A stretch of 64,000 nucleotides of DNA, from positions 692,567-756,566 of the forward strand of contig JAQBRT010000001.1 of the NCBI GenBank assembly GCA_028286345.1, in the 5' to 3' direction. The notes beneath the pieces are model-generated. The model saw nothing but the letters and a program-made list of their open reading frames with translations, did not search any database and was not told the DNA's origin. Both the position numbers and the translations under genes were made by a program. Positions 8,863 to 19,109 of the stretch are shown here, one piece after another. Source of the stretch: Candidatus Saccharimonadota bacterium (GTDB lineage Bacteria > Patescibacteriota > Saccharimonadia > Saccharimonadales > UBA4665). Each line of letters begins with the position of its first letter. Position 1 is the first letter of the stretch.

Positions 8863-9279
8863 ATGTTAAAAGACTTTAAGAAATTTATCCTGCGCGGCAA
8901 CGTAGTAGACCTAGCCGTCGCCGTGGTCATTGGCAGTGCATTCAGCGGTATTGTAAACTCGCTGGTTAAGGATATGATCACACCGCTTGTGGCAGCCGTT
9001 TATAAGCAGCAACAATTTGCAGCCGCCCACTTTAGTTTCCGGGGCAGCCAGTTTATGTATGGCGATTTTATAAACGCCGTAATCTCATTCCTGATCATCG
9101 CTGCGGTGGTGTTCTTCCTGGTAGTCCAACCAATTAACCACCTAACATCCCGCGTTAAAGCCGGCAAAGAAGAAGCACCAGAGCCAAGCACCCGCAAATG
9201 CCCTGAATGCCTGAGCGAAGTACCAAAAGCAGCCACACGCTGTGCGTTCTGTACTAGCAAACTGACTGCTAAAGCTTAG
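8863..9279 (+). CDS. mscL: Large-conductance mechanosensitive channel with zinc-ribbon tail
   Basis: A 138-aa pore subunit that opens under membrane tension to release osmolytes. The N-terminal amphipathic helix and first transmembrane helix are classical (FILRGNVVDLAVAVVIGSAF, about 8-27), and the second helix is at about 69-91. In place of the usual C-terminal helical bundle there is a C4 zinc ribbon (CPEC at about 109-112, CAFC at about 127-130). The SD is AGAGGAGA about 8 nt before the ATG, and the hexamer TATACT lies further upstream. Homopentamer expected; the zinc ribbon is the odd feature. Confidence 0.92.
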   Translation: MLKDFKKFILRGNVVDLAVAVVIGSAFSGIVNSLVKDMITPLVAAVYKQQQFAAAHFSFRGSQFMYGDFINAVISFLIIAAVVFFLVVQPINHLTSRVKAGKEEAPEPSTRKCPECLSEVPKAATRCAFCTSKLTAKA

Positions 9280-9285
9280 GGTCTA

Positions 9286-9714
9286 CTAGCCGCGCTTGTG
9301 GCGGCGCTTGAGGCCAGCAACCTGCAAACGGACAGCATGGCGGTCCACTAGGGCTTGGGCATGCTCCAGGCTAACTTGGTCTGTCGCTTCAGCTTTCATT
9401 TTCTGTGCGCGGTCCATGGCGGCCTGGGCATCAGCTTCGTTGATTTCATCAGCGTGGTCAGCTTCGTCGACAAGTATGCGGATTTTGTTATCAACAATCT
9501 CGATAGCACCGCCGTTAATGGCAAAAAACTCCCGGGCAGAGTCAGCATCGCGTGGGTTGCGGCGGACAGCGACAACACCGGTAGTAGCAACGCTAATCAG
9601 CGGCATGTGATCCTGCAAGACGCCAATTTGGCCGTCGAGCGTTGGCACAACTACTTCGTAGACGTCGTCCTCGAACTTAGTGCCACTCAGGGTTACGAGC
9701 TGAAAGTGTATCAT
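9286..9714 (-). CDS. atpC: ATP synthase epsilon subunit
   Basis: The 142-aa central-stalk subunit of F1, which couples rotor to catalytic head and can inhibit hydrolysis. The N-terminal beta-sandwich is recognisable from MIHFQLVTLSG and the GQIGVLQDHMPL segment. A C-terminal two-helix region ends in a basic stretch (LKRRHKRG). It is the last gene of the minus-strand atp operon, 5 bp after atpD. Confidence 0.93.
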   Translation of the reverse strand: MIHFQLVTLSGTKFEDDVYEVVVPTLDGQIGVLQDHMPLISVATTGVVAVRRNPRDADSAREFFAINGGAIEIVDNKIRILVDEADHADEINEADAQAAMDRAQKMKAEATDQVSLEHAQALVDRHAVRLQVAGLKRRHKRG

Positions 9715-9719
9715 TGAGA

Positions 9720-11463
<1,744 letters not shown>

Positions 11464-11467
<4 letters not shown>

Positions 11468-12333
11468 TTTAGGGCCTCCGCACCACCGGTAATTTCGGCG
11501 AGTTCCTGGGTAATGCTGGCCTGGCGGGCGGTGTTGAGCTCCAGGGTGTAATCATCGATCAGATCTTTGGCGTTATCTGTGGCGTTCTTCATGGCGAGCA
11601 TACGCATCGAGTGCTCACTAGCCAAGCTTTCCAAAACGGCTTGCCACAATTGGGCCTCAAGCAAGCGGGTGGTAACTTGCTCAATGACTGTTTCAACGTC
11701 TGGTTCAAAGTTAAGGACTGGCTGATCTACGCCTGGCGAACCAACTTTGTCGCTGCTGGCTGGCAATAGCTGTACAGCCTGGGCTTCTTGAACAATGCTG
11801 GACTTAAACTTAGTGTAAAAGATCTGCACGTCATCGACGGCCTCAGTTTTATACTGGTCGATCATGGTTTTGAGCACCGGGCGGACGTCATTGGCTGTAG
11901 GGTGGTCGCCAAGGGCCGAGTAGACGGCCACTAGATCAACTTCGCTCAAACGACGTACAAACTGCGCACCCTTGTTACCAACGGCAATCACGTGACTTTG
12001 CACTTTAGCTTGTTGGTCGGCCTTGATGGCCCTAAACAATTGCTTGAGGACGTTGGCGTTGTAGGCGCCGGCCAGGCCGCTGTTACTAGTAATGATGACG
12101 TAAAGGCGGTCTTTAACAGGACGCTGGCGGAACAGTGGCTCACGGGCAACCTCTTTGACGCCGTTTAGGCGGGTCAGTAGCTCGTAGGCAATATCGCTGT
12201 AGGTGCGGCTGCGCAGGGCAGCTTCTTGGGCACGACGCATCTTACTGGCCGAAACCAGCTGCATAGCCTTGGTAATCTGGCGAGTACCTTTAATGGACTT
12301 AATGCGTTGCTTGAGAGCGATCGTGCTAGCCAT
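11464..12333 (-). CDS. atpG: ATP synthase gamma subunit
   Basis: The 289-aa rotor shaft of F1. The N-terminal helix has the family pattern LKQRIKSIKGTRQITKAMQL (7-26), and the C-terminal helix has the expected conserved run MRMLAMKNATDNAKDLI near 243-259, followed by LNTARQASITQELAEI. The start lies 8 bp after atpA, and its 3' end overlaps the unknown 111-aa gene by 4 nt. Confidence 0.97.
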
Positions 12334-12341
12334 AACTTAAT

Positions 12342-13898
12342 TTATTCCTTGCCAGCCTTTTTAGGAGCTTCAGTAGCGTAGCTGCTAGCTACTGCCTTGG
12401 CGACTTTGGAAATAGTTTCGATGGCGTCGTCAGATGGCTTATCGCCGGTGTTAATGGTTTCTGTCAGCTTGGCATGCTTGCTCTTAAGCTCGCGGTGCAA
12501 AGCTTCCTCTGCAGCCTTGATCTTTTCTAGAGGTACGTGGTCAAAAATGCCGGTTGTAGCAGCTAGCAGTGAGGCGTACATTTCCCAGATTGCGTACGGT
12601 GCGTACTGGGCTTGCTTGAGCAGCTCAGTCAGGCGCTGGCCACGCTCAATGGTTTGGCGGGTTTCTGGGTCGAGGTCGGTCGAGAACTGGCTAAAAGCGG
12701 CGAGTTCACGGAACTGTGCCAGGCTCAGCTTGAGGCCGCCACCAACGGCTTTAATAGCCTTGGTTTGGGCAGCACCACCCACACGGGAGACTGACAGACC
12801 AACAGAGATAGCTGGGCGAATACCTTGGTAGAACAAGCTGGTTTCCAGGAAGATCTGACCGTCGGTAATCGAAATTACGTTGGTTGGGATGTAGGCGCTA
12901 ATGTCACCAGCCTGGGTTTCAATGATTGGCAGGGCAGTTAGCGAACCGGCACCGAGCTTATCACTCAGTTTAGCGGCGCGCTCCAAGAGTCGGGAGTGCA
13001 GGTAGAAGACATCCCCAGGGTAGGCTTCGCGGCCTGGTGGGCGCCGTAGCAACAGTGACATCTGGCGGTAAGCGGCAGCGTGCTTGGTCAGGTCATCGTA
13101 GATGATCAGGGCGTGCTGGGCATTGTCGCGGAAGTATTCACCAATGGCAGCACCGGTGTACGGAGCCAAGTAAAGCATAGCCGCAGGGTCAGCCGGGCTG
13201 GTGGCCACGATGATGGTCTGCTCCATGACGCCTTCGCGCTTCAGGCGCTCTTGCAAGGCAGCAACCTTGGAGTATTTCTGGCCGATGGCCACGTAGACAT
13301 TGATAACGCCGGTTTTTTGGCGGTACTGGTTGACCATGGTATCGACGGCAATGGCTGTTTTACCAGTCTGGCGGTCACCAATGATCAGCTCACGCTGGCC
13401 ACGGCCAATAGGCACGATGGCGTCAATGGCAATTAAACCGGTCATCAGTGGTTCGTGAACGCTCTTACGGTCAAGTACACCTGGGGCAGGGCGTTCAACA
13501 CGGCTACTCTGCTTGGATTTAATGGCAGGGCCGCCGTCTAGCGGGTTACCGAGGGGGTCAACCACGCGGCCAATAAGCTCTGGGCCAACTGGTACTTCGA
13601 GGACTTTACCGCTCAAACGGACGGTGGCGCCGGCTTTAACTTCGGTATCTTCACCGAGGAGCACTGCACCAATTTCGTCTTCACCGAGGTTGAAAGCAAA
13701 GGCCGTAACGTTTTCGCCACTGACGCCTTCAATTTCCAGCATTTCGTTAAAGCCAGCGCTTGTCAGGCCATAAATCCAGGCCACGCCGTCACCCACACGG
13801 GTAACAACGCCAACGCTCTCAATTTCCGGGCGGTTTTTAAGCTCAGCAATAGCGGCACGAATGTCGCCCGAGAGTTCCTTGATAGATAGTTCAGCCAT
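12342..13898 (-). CDS. atpA: ATP synthase alpha subunit
   Basis: The 518-aa non-catalytic nucleotide-binding subunit of F1. The P-loop [13 protein letters not shown] is near 170-182, [13 protein letters not shown] near 367-379, and [13 protein letters not shown] near 394. All family landmarks are present and the length is normal. The C-terminal 25 residues are Lys/Ala rich. It lies between atpH (15 bp upstream) and atpG in the operon. Confidence 0.98.
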   Translation of the reverse strand: MAELSIKELSGDIRAAIAELKNRPEIESVGVVTRVGDGVAWIYGLTSAGFNEMLEIEGVSGENVTAFAFNLGEDEIGAVLLGEDTEVKAGATVRLSGKVLEVPVGPELIGRVVDPLGNPLDGGPAIKSKQSSRVERPAPGVLDRKSVHEPLMTGLIAIDAIVPIGRGQRELIIGDRQTGKTAIAVDTMVNQYRQKTGVINVYVAIGQKYSKVAALQERLKREGVMEQTIIVATSPADPAAMLYLAPYTGAAIGEYFRDNAQHALIIYDDLTKHAAAYRQMSLLLRRPPGREAYPGDVFYLHSRLLERAAKLSDKLGAGSLTALPIIETQAGDISAYIPTNVISITDGQIFLETSLFYQGIRPAISVGLSVSRVGGAAQTKAIKAVGGGLKLSLAQFRELAAFSQFSTDLDPETRQTIERGQRLTELLKQAQYAPYAIWEMYASLLAATTGIFDHVPLEKIKAAEEALHRELKSKHAKLTETINTGDKPSDDAIETISKVAKAVASSYATEAPKKAGKE

Positions 13899-13913
13899 AG
13901 ACTTTTCCTTTCC

Positions 13914-14306
13914 TTACGCAGTCAGTTGTTTAAAAAGATTCAATTTATTTCTCACCGTCAGGTCTAGCTGCTGATTCGCGAGCTCCAAACGAATGCCACC
14001 TACGGCCGTCGCGTCTAGCTCAGGCGTAATAATAATTTTCTTGGCATTTGGGTAAAGCTCGCGCATCTGGGCTTCGATGTCATTATTTATCTGGGCTGTC
14101 AGTGAGTGGGCGCTAATCGCGATAACCTCGACAATCCCGTGATCGGCACGGTACTGCATGATGTCGCGCAGCAATGAGTCGAGCTCGCTAATGCGGTGCT
14201 CGCTAAGCAGGTAGGCAGCAATTTCTTCCGCGAATTTGGGAGTGTTAACATTCCCTAAAGAACGCTGTGCCAGGGCAGCCGCAATCACGTGACGAGGTGT
14301 TTTCAC
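13914..14306 (-). CDS. atpH: ATP synthase delta subunit (short)
   Basis: The 130-aa peripheral-stalk subunit joining F1 to subunit b. The C-terminal OSCP-type segment is recognisable (TPELDATAVGGIRLELANQQ, near 95-114), but the N-terminal helical domain is shorter than in the usual 170-180-aa proteins. It starts with GTG, the G of which is the last base of the atpF TAG stop, so the two are translationally coupled. Confidence 0.85.
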   Translation of the reverse strand: MKTPRHVIAAALAQRSLGNVNTPKFAEEIAAYLLSEHRISELDSLLRDIMQYRADHGIVEVIAISAHSLTAQINNDIEAQMRELYPNAKKIIITPELDATAVGGIRLELANQQLDLTVRNKLNLFKQLTA

Positions 14307-14836
14307 TAGGCCCTCTGCCCCTTAAGCGCGCGGTCGATCAGGGCGGCATCTTTACCAGCGTCGAGTTTTTCATCGATGATGGCTTCGGTAGCCTCAGAGA
14401 CCAAGCTGACAACTTCTTTTTCGATTTGCTTGCGGACGCGAGCAGCATCTTGCTGCGTGGCGGCGTGGGCTTCTTTTATGATGCCTTCGGCTTTTTCACG
14501 GGCTTTGTCTTCTGCGGCACGGACAGTTTCACGGGCGGCGTCATTAGCCTGGGCCAAGATGCCATCGGCCTGCTTGCGGGCCTCAACCAGTGATGCCTGA
14601 AGTTTTGCATCAAGAGCAGCACGCTCTTTTTGCATCTCTTCGCCTAGGCGGACACCACTTTCGATTGTCTCGCGACGCTCAGCCAGGACTTTTAGTATTG
14701 GCGTGAAGGCGTATTTGCGCAGCACCAAGAAAGCCAGCACGAAAGTTATGAGCTGGATAACAAAAGCCTTACCATCAACGCCTAAAGCGCCAAGGCCGGA
14801 CGAACTGTCACCAAATGTAGTTAGTAAATGCACCAT
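14306..14836 (-). CDS. atpF: ATP synthase b subunit
   Basis: The 176-aa membrane-anchored peripheral stalk. One N-terminal transmembrane helix (about 26-46, VIQLITFVLAFLVLRKYAF) is followed by a long Ala/Glu/Lys/Arg-rich coiled coil (about 50-165) that forms the right-handed stalk dimer. It lies 17 bp after atpE and overlaps the atpH start by 1 nt. Confidence 0.95.
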   Translation of the reverse strand: MVHLLTTFGDSSSGLGALGVDGKAFVIQLITFVLAFLVLRKYAFTPILKVLAERRETIESGVRLGEEMQKERAALDAKLQASLVEARKQADGILAQANDAARETVRAAEDKAREKAEGIIKEAHAATQQDAARVRKQIEKEVVSLVSEATEAIIDEKLDAGKDAALIDRALKGQRA

Positions 14837-14853
14837 GTCGTTCTAAAAATTTC

Positions 14854-15081
14854 CTATTTTACGATGAAGATTGATGCAAAGGCCAATAGACCAAAAAGTT
14901 CAACAATAGCTACGAAGATCAGTGCCTGACCCAAGAATTTTGCTGCTTCTGGGTTGCGACCAACAGCCTGTAAGTAGTTACCACCAATGAGGCCGATACC
15001 AATTGCAGGGCCGATAAAACCGCCACCGATCATAAGACCTTTACCAATAATTGCTGTGTTGACTGCGTCTGCGATTATCAT
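14854..15081 (-). CDS. atpE: ATP synthase c subunit
   Basis: A 75-aa hairpin of two transmembrane helices that forms the rotor ring. The polar loop is GRNPEAAK (41-48). The ion-binding carboxylate is Glu61 in AIVELFGLL. The residue after Glu is Leu, and the Thr/Ser plus Gln set of Na+-binding rings is absent, so proton coupling is inferred. SD AGGAGAT about 8 nt upstream. Confidence 0.96.
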   Translation of the reverse strand: MIIADAVNTAIIGKGLMIGGGFIGPAIGIGLIGGNYLQAVGRNPEAAKFLGQALIFVAIVELFGLLAFASIFIVK

Positions 15082-15134
15082 ATTTTTACCTATCTCCTTA
15101 TTAACTTCTTATTAAATTCAAACTAAGGCCACTC

Positions 15135-15983
15135 TTAACCATGCGTACTCCCGGAGGCCGTTACCCCTATTGTTTCAGGAACGCCATCTTCGGTCAAGTC
15201 AGCGTCGCTGGCGTGTTCTTCGGCGTGGTTAACGGCAATAGCCAGGTACATGGTACTCAAAATGGTAAAAATGTAGGCCTGCAAGGCAGCCACCAAGATT
15301 TCAAGCAGGGTGAATGGTAGCGCTGATAGCGGGGCTGCAACATGGCCTAAGTACGAAAAGACAGAAATAACAATTTCGCCGATGGTAATATTGAGAAAAA
15401 GACGAAGCGATAGGCTTAATACGCGGGTTAGGTCGGTAAACATCTCGAGGACACCAATCACAAAGTACAGCGGGTTTAACGGGCTGCCAATAAAGAAGTG
15501 GCGCAGGTACTTTAGGGGGCCACCGGCTTCGCGGATTGAAGAAATGTAGACCGTGAGCATGGTTACGGCACCGATTGCCAAGGTAGCGTTGAGATCACCA
15601 GTGAATGGGCGAAGTAGTGGTGATTCTCCGGAGTGGAAGCCCTCGCCAACAAACGGCAGCAGGCCGAGCCAGTTATTGAGGAGGATAAAGAAAAAGATCG
15701 TGACGAAAAATGGCACGTATTTGCGGCCGATTTTTTTATCTTCAAAGGCATTCTCGACGAGGTTAGTGATAAAGTCGACGCCGACTTCTATAAACTGCAC
15801 AATGCCGCCTTTGGGCTTGATGGTCACTTGGCGGGCTACCCAAACCATAAAGATAATGACCACGAGCGCGCAGGCCCAGCCATACAAAATTGAGTTAGTG
15901 ATTGTAAAACCACCAATATTAAAGACTTGGGCTGGTGCAACATGCACAATTGGGCCAGGGCCAACGGCAAAAAGGTTTATCAT
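15135..15983 (-). CDS. atpB: ATP synthase a subunit
   Basis: A 282-aa membrane stator subunit that carries the proton half-channels. The essential Arg is in LSLSLRLFLNITIGEIV (near residues 184-200), followed by the C-terminal helix pair. A short hydrophilic tail rich in Asp, Glu and Thr follows the last helix. It overlaps the upstream AtpI-like gene by 4 nt. Confidence 0.95.
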   Translation of the reverse strand: MINLFAVGPGPIVHVAPAQVFNIGGFTITNSILYGWACALVVIIFMVWVARQVTIKPKGGIVQFIEVGVDFITNLVENAFEDKKIGRKYVPFFVTIFFFILLNNWLGLLPFVGEGFHSGESPLLRPFTGDLNATLAIGAVTMLTVYISSIREAGGPLKYLRHFFIGSPLNPLYFVIGVLEMFTDLTRVLSLSLRLFLNITIGEIVISVFSYLGHVAAPLSALPFTLLEILVAALQAYIFTILSTMYLAIAVNHAEEHASDADLTEDGVPETIGVTASGSTHG

Positions 15984-16300
15984 GAGCGATGGCCTTTCGG
16001 TTGCTGCGGCGTAATTTTAGGGGAGTAAAGCTGCAGTTGATGCCAGACAACCAGGCCCATGCCAATCATAGCCAGCACAAAACCAACCACGGTTAATAGT
16101 GGCAATAAGTTCAGTTTTTTATCAAGTTCAAAGCCACCAATAATGGGCACAAGTACTACGATAGCCAATTGCCAACTCATAGAAAGCGTAGCCGCCACGA
16201 AAGTAGCTTGAGGATTACTCTGTTGGTCCACCGCCACCACTGGCTTTGCTTGTCCATCGAGAGGCGAGGGCGTCTTCTTCGGCGCGGTCGTCTTATTCAT
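15980..16300 (-). CDS. AtpI-like small membrane protein, first gene of the atp operon
   Basis: A 106-aa protein with two transmembrane helices (about 35-57 and 67-89) after a Lys/Pro-rich cytoplasmic start. Its position just before atpB, its size and its two-helix layout match AtpI/AtpZ-type proteins that help c-ring assembly or Mg2+ uptake; sequence similarity is low, so this is by context. TATAAT on the minus strand (16309-16314) ends 8 nt before the ATG, so the whole atp operon mRNA appears to start almost at this codon. Confidence 0.75.
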   Translation of the reverse strand: MNKTTAPKKTPSPLDGQAKPVVAVDQQSNPQATFVAATLSMSWQLAIVVLVPIIGGFELDKKLNLLPLLTVVGFVLAMIGMGLVVWHQLQLYSPKITPQQPKGHRS

Positions 16301-16375
16301 TCCTAGGCATTATATCATTTGTGATCTGTATCACGCAAGCGTGGCAGCGGCCTTAACCTATGCTATACTTTGTAT
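16301..16375. promoter_or_regulatory. Divergent promoters for the atp operon and glutaredoxin
   Basis: On the minus strand TATAAT (16309-16314) lies 8 nt before the AtpI-like start. On the plus strand TATACT (16364-16369) lies 6 nt before the glutaredoxin ATG at 16376. No Shine-Dalgarno is visible for either. This is a clear example of the leaderless arrangement seen across the window. Confidence 0.7.
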
Positions 16376-16615
16376 ATGATTACTGTATATTCAGCTACTT
16401 GGTGCGCGTTTTGTCACGCCGCCAAAGATTACTTCGATAAGCTCGGCGTAAAGTACACCGATGAAGACGTAGAAGTTAATCCGCAAGCCGGCCTAGACGC
16501 TGTTAATAAGTCTGGCCAACGCGGTATTCCGGTCATCGATATTGACGGCGAAATCATCATTGGTTTTGACCGCCCGCGCATCGATGCCGCCCTCGCCGCC
16601 CACCCCCAATCTTAA
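16376..16615 (+). CDS. Glutaredoxin-like thiol oxidoreductase
   Basis: A 79-aa thioredoxin-fold protein with the redox motif CAFC (10-13), the cis-Pro segment RGIPVIDIDG and the C-terminal GFDRPRIDAAL typical of NrdH/YruB-like glutaredoxins. It reduces disulfides in the cytoplasm, perhaps using thioredoxin reductase, since glutathione is unlikely in this organism (inference). ATG at 16376 was chosen over an upstream TTG because TATACT ends 6 nt before it. Confidence 0.9.
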   Translation: MITVYSATWCAFCHAAKDYFDKLGVKYTDEDVEVNPQAGLDAVNKSGQRGIPVIDIDGEIIIGFDRPRIDAALAAHPQS

Positions 16616-16694
16616 CTTTTTGTTAACTCTGTAATAATTATCTCAGCCGGATCTGTTCAGGCCTGTTATAATCCAGCCTGTTAAGGGGTTTTCT

Positions 16695-17393
16695 ATGTCT
16701 GTGCAGCAACCTGAATCAAGTACCCAGCAACCAGATTTTAAACAGCGCCACCCTGCCGACTTGGATATGGTACATGCCATAGCAGTTACGGCTATGCCGG
16801 AGGGCGCAGTGCCAAAGCCTGCCGAAACTACAGAAAATGAGACAGCCTATGTTGAGCTCAGTCCCGAGCAGTTTTTTGCGCATTTTGTTGCATACACCGG
16901 TGAACGGGGCATAGACGTAGCCGCGCCACCCAAAAACACCGACAGCCGGAAAAAATTAGTTATTGCCGCCCACACCTTGGTTTATAACCATCATCTCAAA
17001 AAACACACTTACGAATTTCAGAACGATATTGAAGGGGCGGACCCATTGCCACTACCCGGCCTACCTATGCGCAAACGGGTCGAGGATTTTTACGAAAACC
17101 CGGACATTAAGCTTTGGGCAACGGATAAGGTGCACATGCACAAACTTCACGATATACAAGAAGCTTTCGAACGGCGTTACACCCGTAACTACCAAGATAA
17201 AATTCCAGAGATAAAAACTGTCTACGCCTTGCAGCAAAGCCTGTGGGGCGCCGGCTACCTAGAAGCCGGCCTTATGCTAAGCGACCTACTGGCCGTTTAC
17301 GGCCAAGCCCTCAAGGGCCTTATTATGGCGGCGTCAAAATTGCCGCCACCAGCCGAATCAGAACCGCCGGACGACGGCACAATTCAAGAATAA
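16695..17393 (+). CDS. Hypothetical protein (232 aa)
   Basis: Not recognised. It is a soluble protein with a Gln/Pro/Glu-rich disordered start (about 1-55), then a helical domain with aromatic and basic residues (YNHHLKKHTYEF, ERRYTRNYQDK) and a Pro/Glu-rich acidic end. It has no signal peptide or membrane segment. TATAAT lies about 20 nt upstream and AAGGGG is a weak SD. It precedes the CobO-type gene, which has its own promoter-like hexamer, so they need not form an operon. Confidence 0.65.
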   Translation: MSVQQPESSTQQPDFKQRHPADLDMVHAIAVTAMPEGAVPKPAETTENETAYVELSPEQFFAHFVAYTGERGIDVAAPPKNTDSRKKLVIAAHTLVYNHHLKKHTYEFQNDIEGADPLPLPGLPMRKRVEDFYENPDIKLWATDKVHMHKLHDIQEAFERRYTRNYQDKIPEIKTVYALQQSLWGAGYLEAGLMLSDLLAVYGQALKGLIMAASKLPPPAESEPPDDGTIQE

Positions 17394-17412
17394 ATAGCCT
17401 ATACTAGAATCC

Positions 17413-17982
17413 ATGGCGTTTGAAGATTTCAAAAATAAAGAGTCGGTGGTGCTCGTTTACACCGGTGACAGCAAGGGTAAAACCAGCGCTTCGCTGGGCC
17501 TCATGACCCGCGCCCTCGGCAACCGCTGGAACGTGGCCTTTATCCAGTTTATTAAGTACTGGGGAGTCGGCGAGCATGTTTTTATCCGCGACATTCAGCC
17601 GCTCTTTAAGGACCAGCTGTATTTTTACAAAGGCGGCAAGGGTTTTTACCAGGCCGGCGACCTAAGCGAGAATCACGTTACTGAGGAGCAGCATAAACAA
17701 GCTGCCCTAGATACCTACAACGAGGCTTTTAATGCGGCCACCAGCGGCAAGTTCCAGCTTGTTATCTGCGATGAGATTAACAACGCTGTCCATGACGGCC
17801 TGCTTACAACGCAGCAGCTAGAAGACTTGCTCACCAAGCGCGCACCCGGCACCAGCCTGTGTTTTACCGGCCGCAATTTTCCTGAAAAGCTGCTAAAATA
17901 TGTCGATATTGCAACAGAAATGAAGAAGATTAAACACCATTTTGACGATAAGTTCCTAGCAAACAAAGGGATCGATTTTTAA
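17413..17982 (+). CDS. CobO/CobA-type cob(I)yrinic acid a,c-diamide adenosyltransferase-like protein
   Basis: A 189-aa P-loop protein. The N-terminal VYTGDSKGKTSASLGLMTRA (15-34) is the signature of CobA/CobO ATP:corrinoid adenosyltransferases, and LVICDEINNAVHDGLL (about 117-132) is the Walker B region. Family members transfer adenosyl to corrinoids. No other B12 gene is in the window, so it may act in corrinoid salvage or have another ATP-dependent role. TATACT ends 7 nt before the ATG. It overlaps the following kinase gene by 1 nt (TAATG). Confidence 0.85.
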   Translation: MAFEDFKNKESVVLVYTGDSKGKTSASLGLMTRALGNRWNVAFIQFIKYWGVGEHVFIRDIQPLFKDQLYFYKGGKGFYQAGDLSENHVTEEQHKQAALDTYNEAFNAATSGKFQLVICDEINNAVHDGLLTTQQLEDLLTKRAPGTSLCFTGRNFPEKLLKYVDIATEMKKIKHHFDDKFLANKGIDF

Positions 17983-18497
17983 TGGTGCCGACCCTGTATT
18001 TATTTGTGGGCTACCCTGGCGCCGGTAAAACCACCATTGCCCAGATTATTGCCGAGGCAACTGGCGGCGTGCATCTGTGGGCCGACCAAGAACGCCATAG
18101 GCGGTTTCCAAACCCCACGCACAGCCTGGACGAAAGCGACCAATTATACGCAGAATTAAACGACGAAGCCCAAGCCCTGCTTGAAGCCGGCCAAACCGTC
18201 ATCTTTGACACTAATTTTAACTTCCGTGGCGACCGCGACAAGCTGCGGGCCATCGCCGAAGAAGCCGGTGCCGAAACCTGCCTACTGTGGATTGCTACCC
18301 CCGAAGAAATAGCCAAAGAACGGGCCACAAACGACCAGGCTGCACCACGTAATGGCTATTCGTCCCCTATGAGCCCTACGCAGTTTTCTAATATCACCTG
18401 TAAGCTCGAAACCCCCGATGAAGATGAACAGCCTATCATCATCGATGGCACAAACGTCGACAAAGCCGCACTTTTGCAGTGGCTTAACCTTAATTAA
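17982..18497 (+). CDS. P-loop kinase of the AAA_33/zeta-like type
   Basis: A 171-aa P-loop protein with Walker A GYPGAGKTTIAQII (8-21) and a LWIATPEEIAKERA segment near 105-118 that resembles the LID region of small-molecule kinases. No second domain. It is translationally coupled to the CobO-type gene (TAATG overlap), suggesting a shared function. It may phosphorylate a nucleotide, sugar or RNA end; the substrate cannot be read from the sequence. Confidence 0.75.
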   Translation: MVPTLYLFVGYPGAGKTTIAQIIAEATGGVHLWADQERHRRFPNPTHSLDESDQLYAELNDEAQALLEAGQTVIFDTNFNFRGDRDKLRAIAEEAGAETCLLWIATPEEIAKERATNDQAAPRNGYSSPMSPTQFSNITCKLETPDEDEQPIIIDGTNVDKAALLQWLNLN

Positions 18498-18545
18498 TTC
18501 TGAATTATTACAGTGCTGCGGACGCTGTAACCCTATACTGGCGCT

Positions 18546-19109
18546 ATGACCCCAGCACTAAAACGCCGCCTGATCCGTACCGCCGTAACACTTGTAGTCG
18601 GGTTAATAGTGTTTGCCCTGCAATCGAACAACCCAGTTAGCAAAACAGCCCAAAGTTCACAGCCGGGGCTATATGCCATTAGCCGCTTTGTGGACGGCGA
18701 CACCATAGTTGTTAATATGAACGGCAGCCAGGAAACGGTGCGCTTTATTGGCGTCGATACACCCGAAACTCACAAACCAAACACGCCAGTGCAGTGCTAC
18801 GGGCCAGCCGCCTCGGCCTTTACTAAAAACTATATCGGCACCCAAAAAGTCCGCCTTGAGCTTGACCCTGAAAGTTCCAACCGCGATCGCTACAACCGTT
18901 TGCTGAGGTACATTTACCTGCCGGATGGCCATTTGGTTAACAAAGTACTGGTTAAGCAAGGCTACGGCTTTTACTATCCGTACTTCCCATTTACAAAATC
19001 CGATGAATTCGCCGCCGCCCAAAAACAGGCCCAAGCTGGCAATAAGGGACTATGGGGCAATTGCAGCCCGGTCCATAAGGGTGCAGGCTATGTGTCTAAT
19101 CCGGCTTAA
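18546..19109 (+). CDS. Membrane-anchored thermonuclease (SNase-like)
   Basis: A 187-aa staphylococcal-nuclease-fold protein. An N-terminal hydrophobic helix (about 9-27) is a signal anchor, so the enzyme likely acts outside the cell. The catalytic domain has FVDGDTIVV and VRFIGVDTPET, with Arg and Glu sites in the ESSNRDRYNRLLRYIY region. It would degrade external DNA or RNA, useful to an organism that salvages nucleotides. TATACT ends 6 nt before the ATG. The stop overlaps the convergent glycosyltransferase gene by 4 nt. Confidence 0.9.
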   Translation: MTPALKRRLIRTAVTLVVGLIVFALQSNNPVSKTAQSSQPGLYAISRFVDGDTIVVNMNGSQETVRFIGVDTPETHKPNTPVQCYGPAASAFTKNYIGTQKVRLELDPESSNRDRYNRLLRYIYLPDGHLVNKVLVKQGYGFYYPYFPFTKSDEFAAAQKQAQAGNKGLWGNCSPVHKGAGYVSNPA

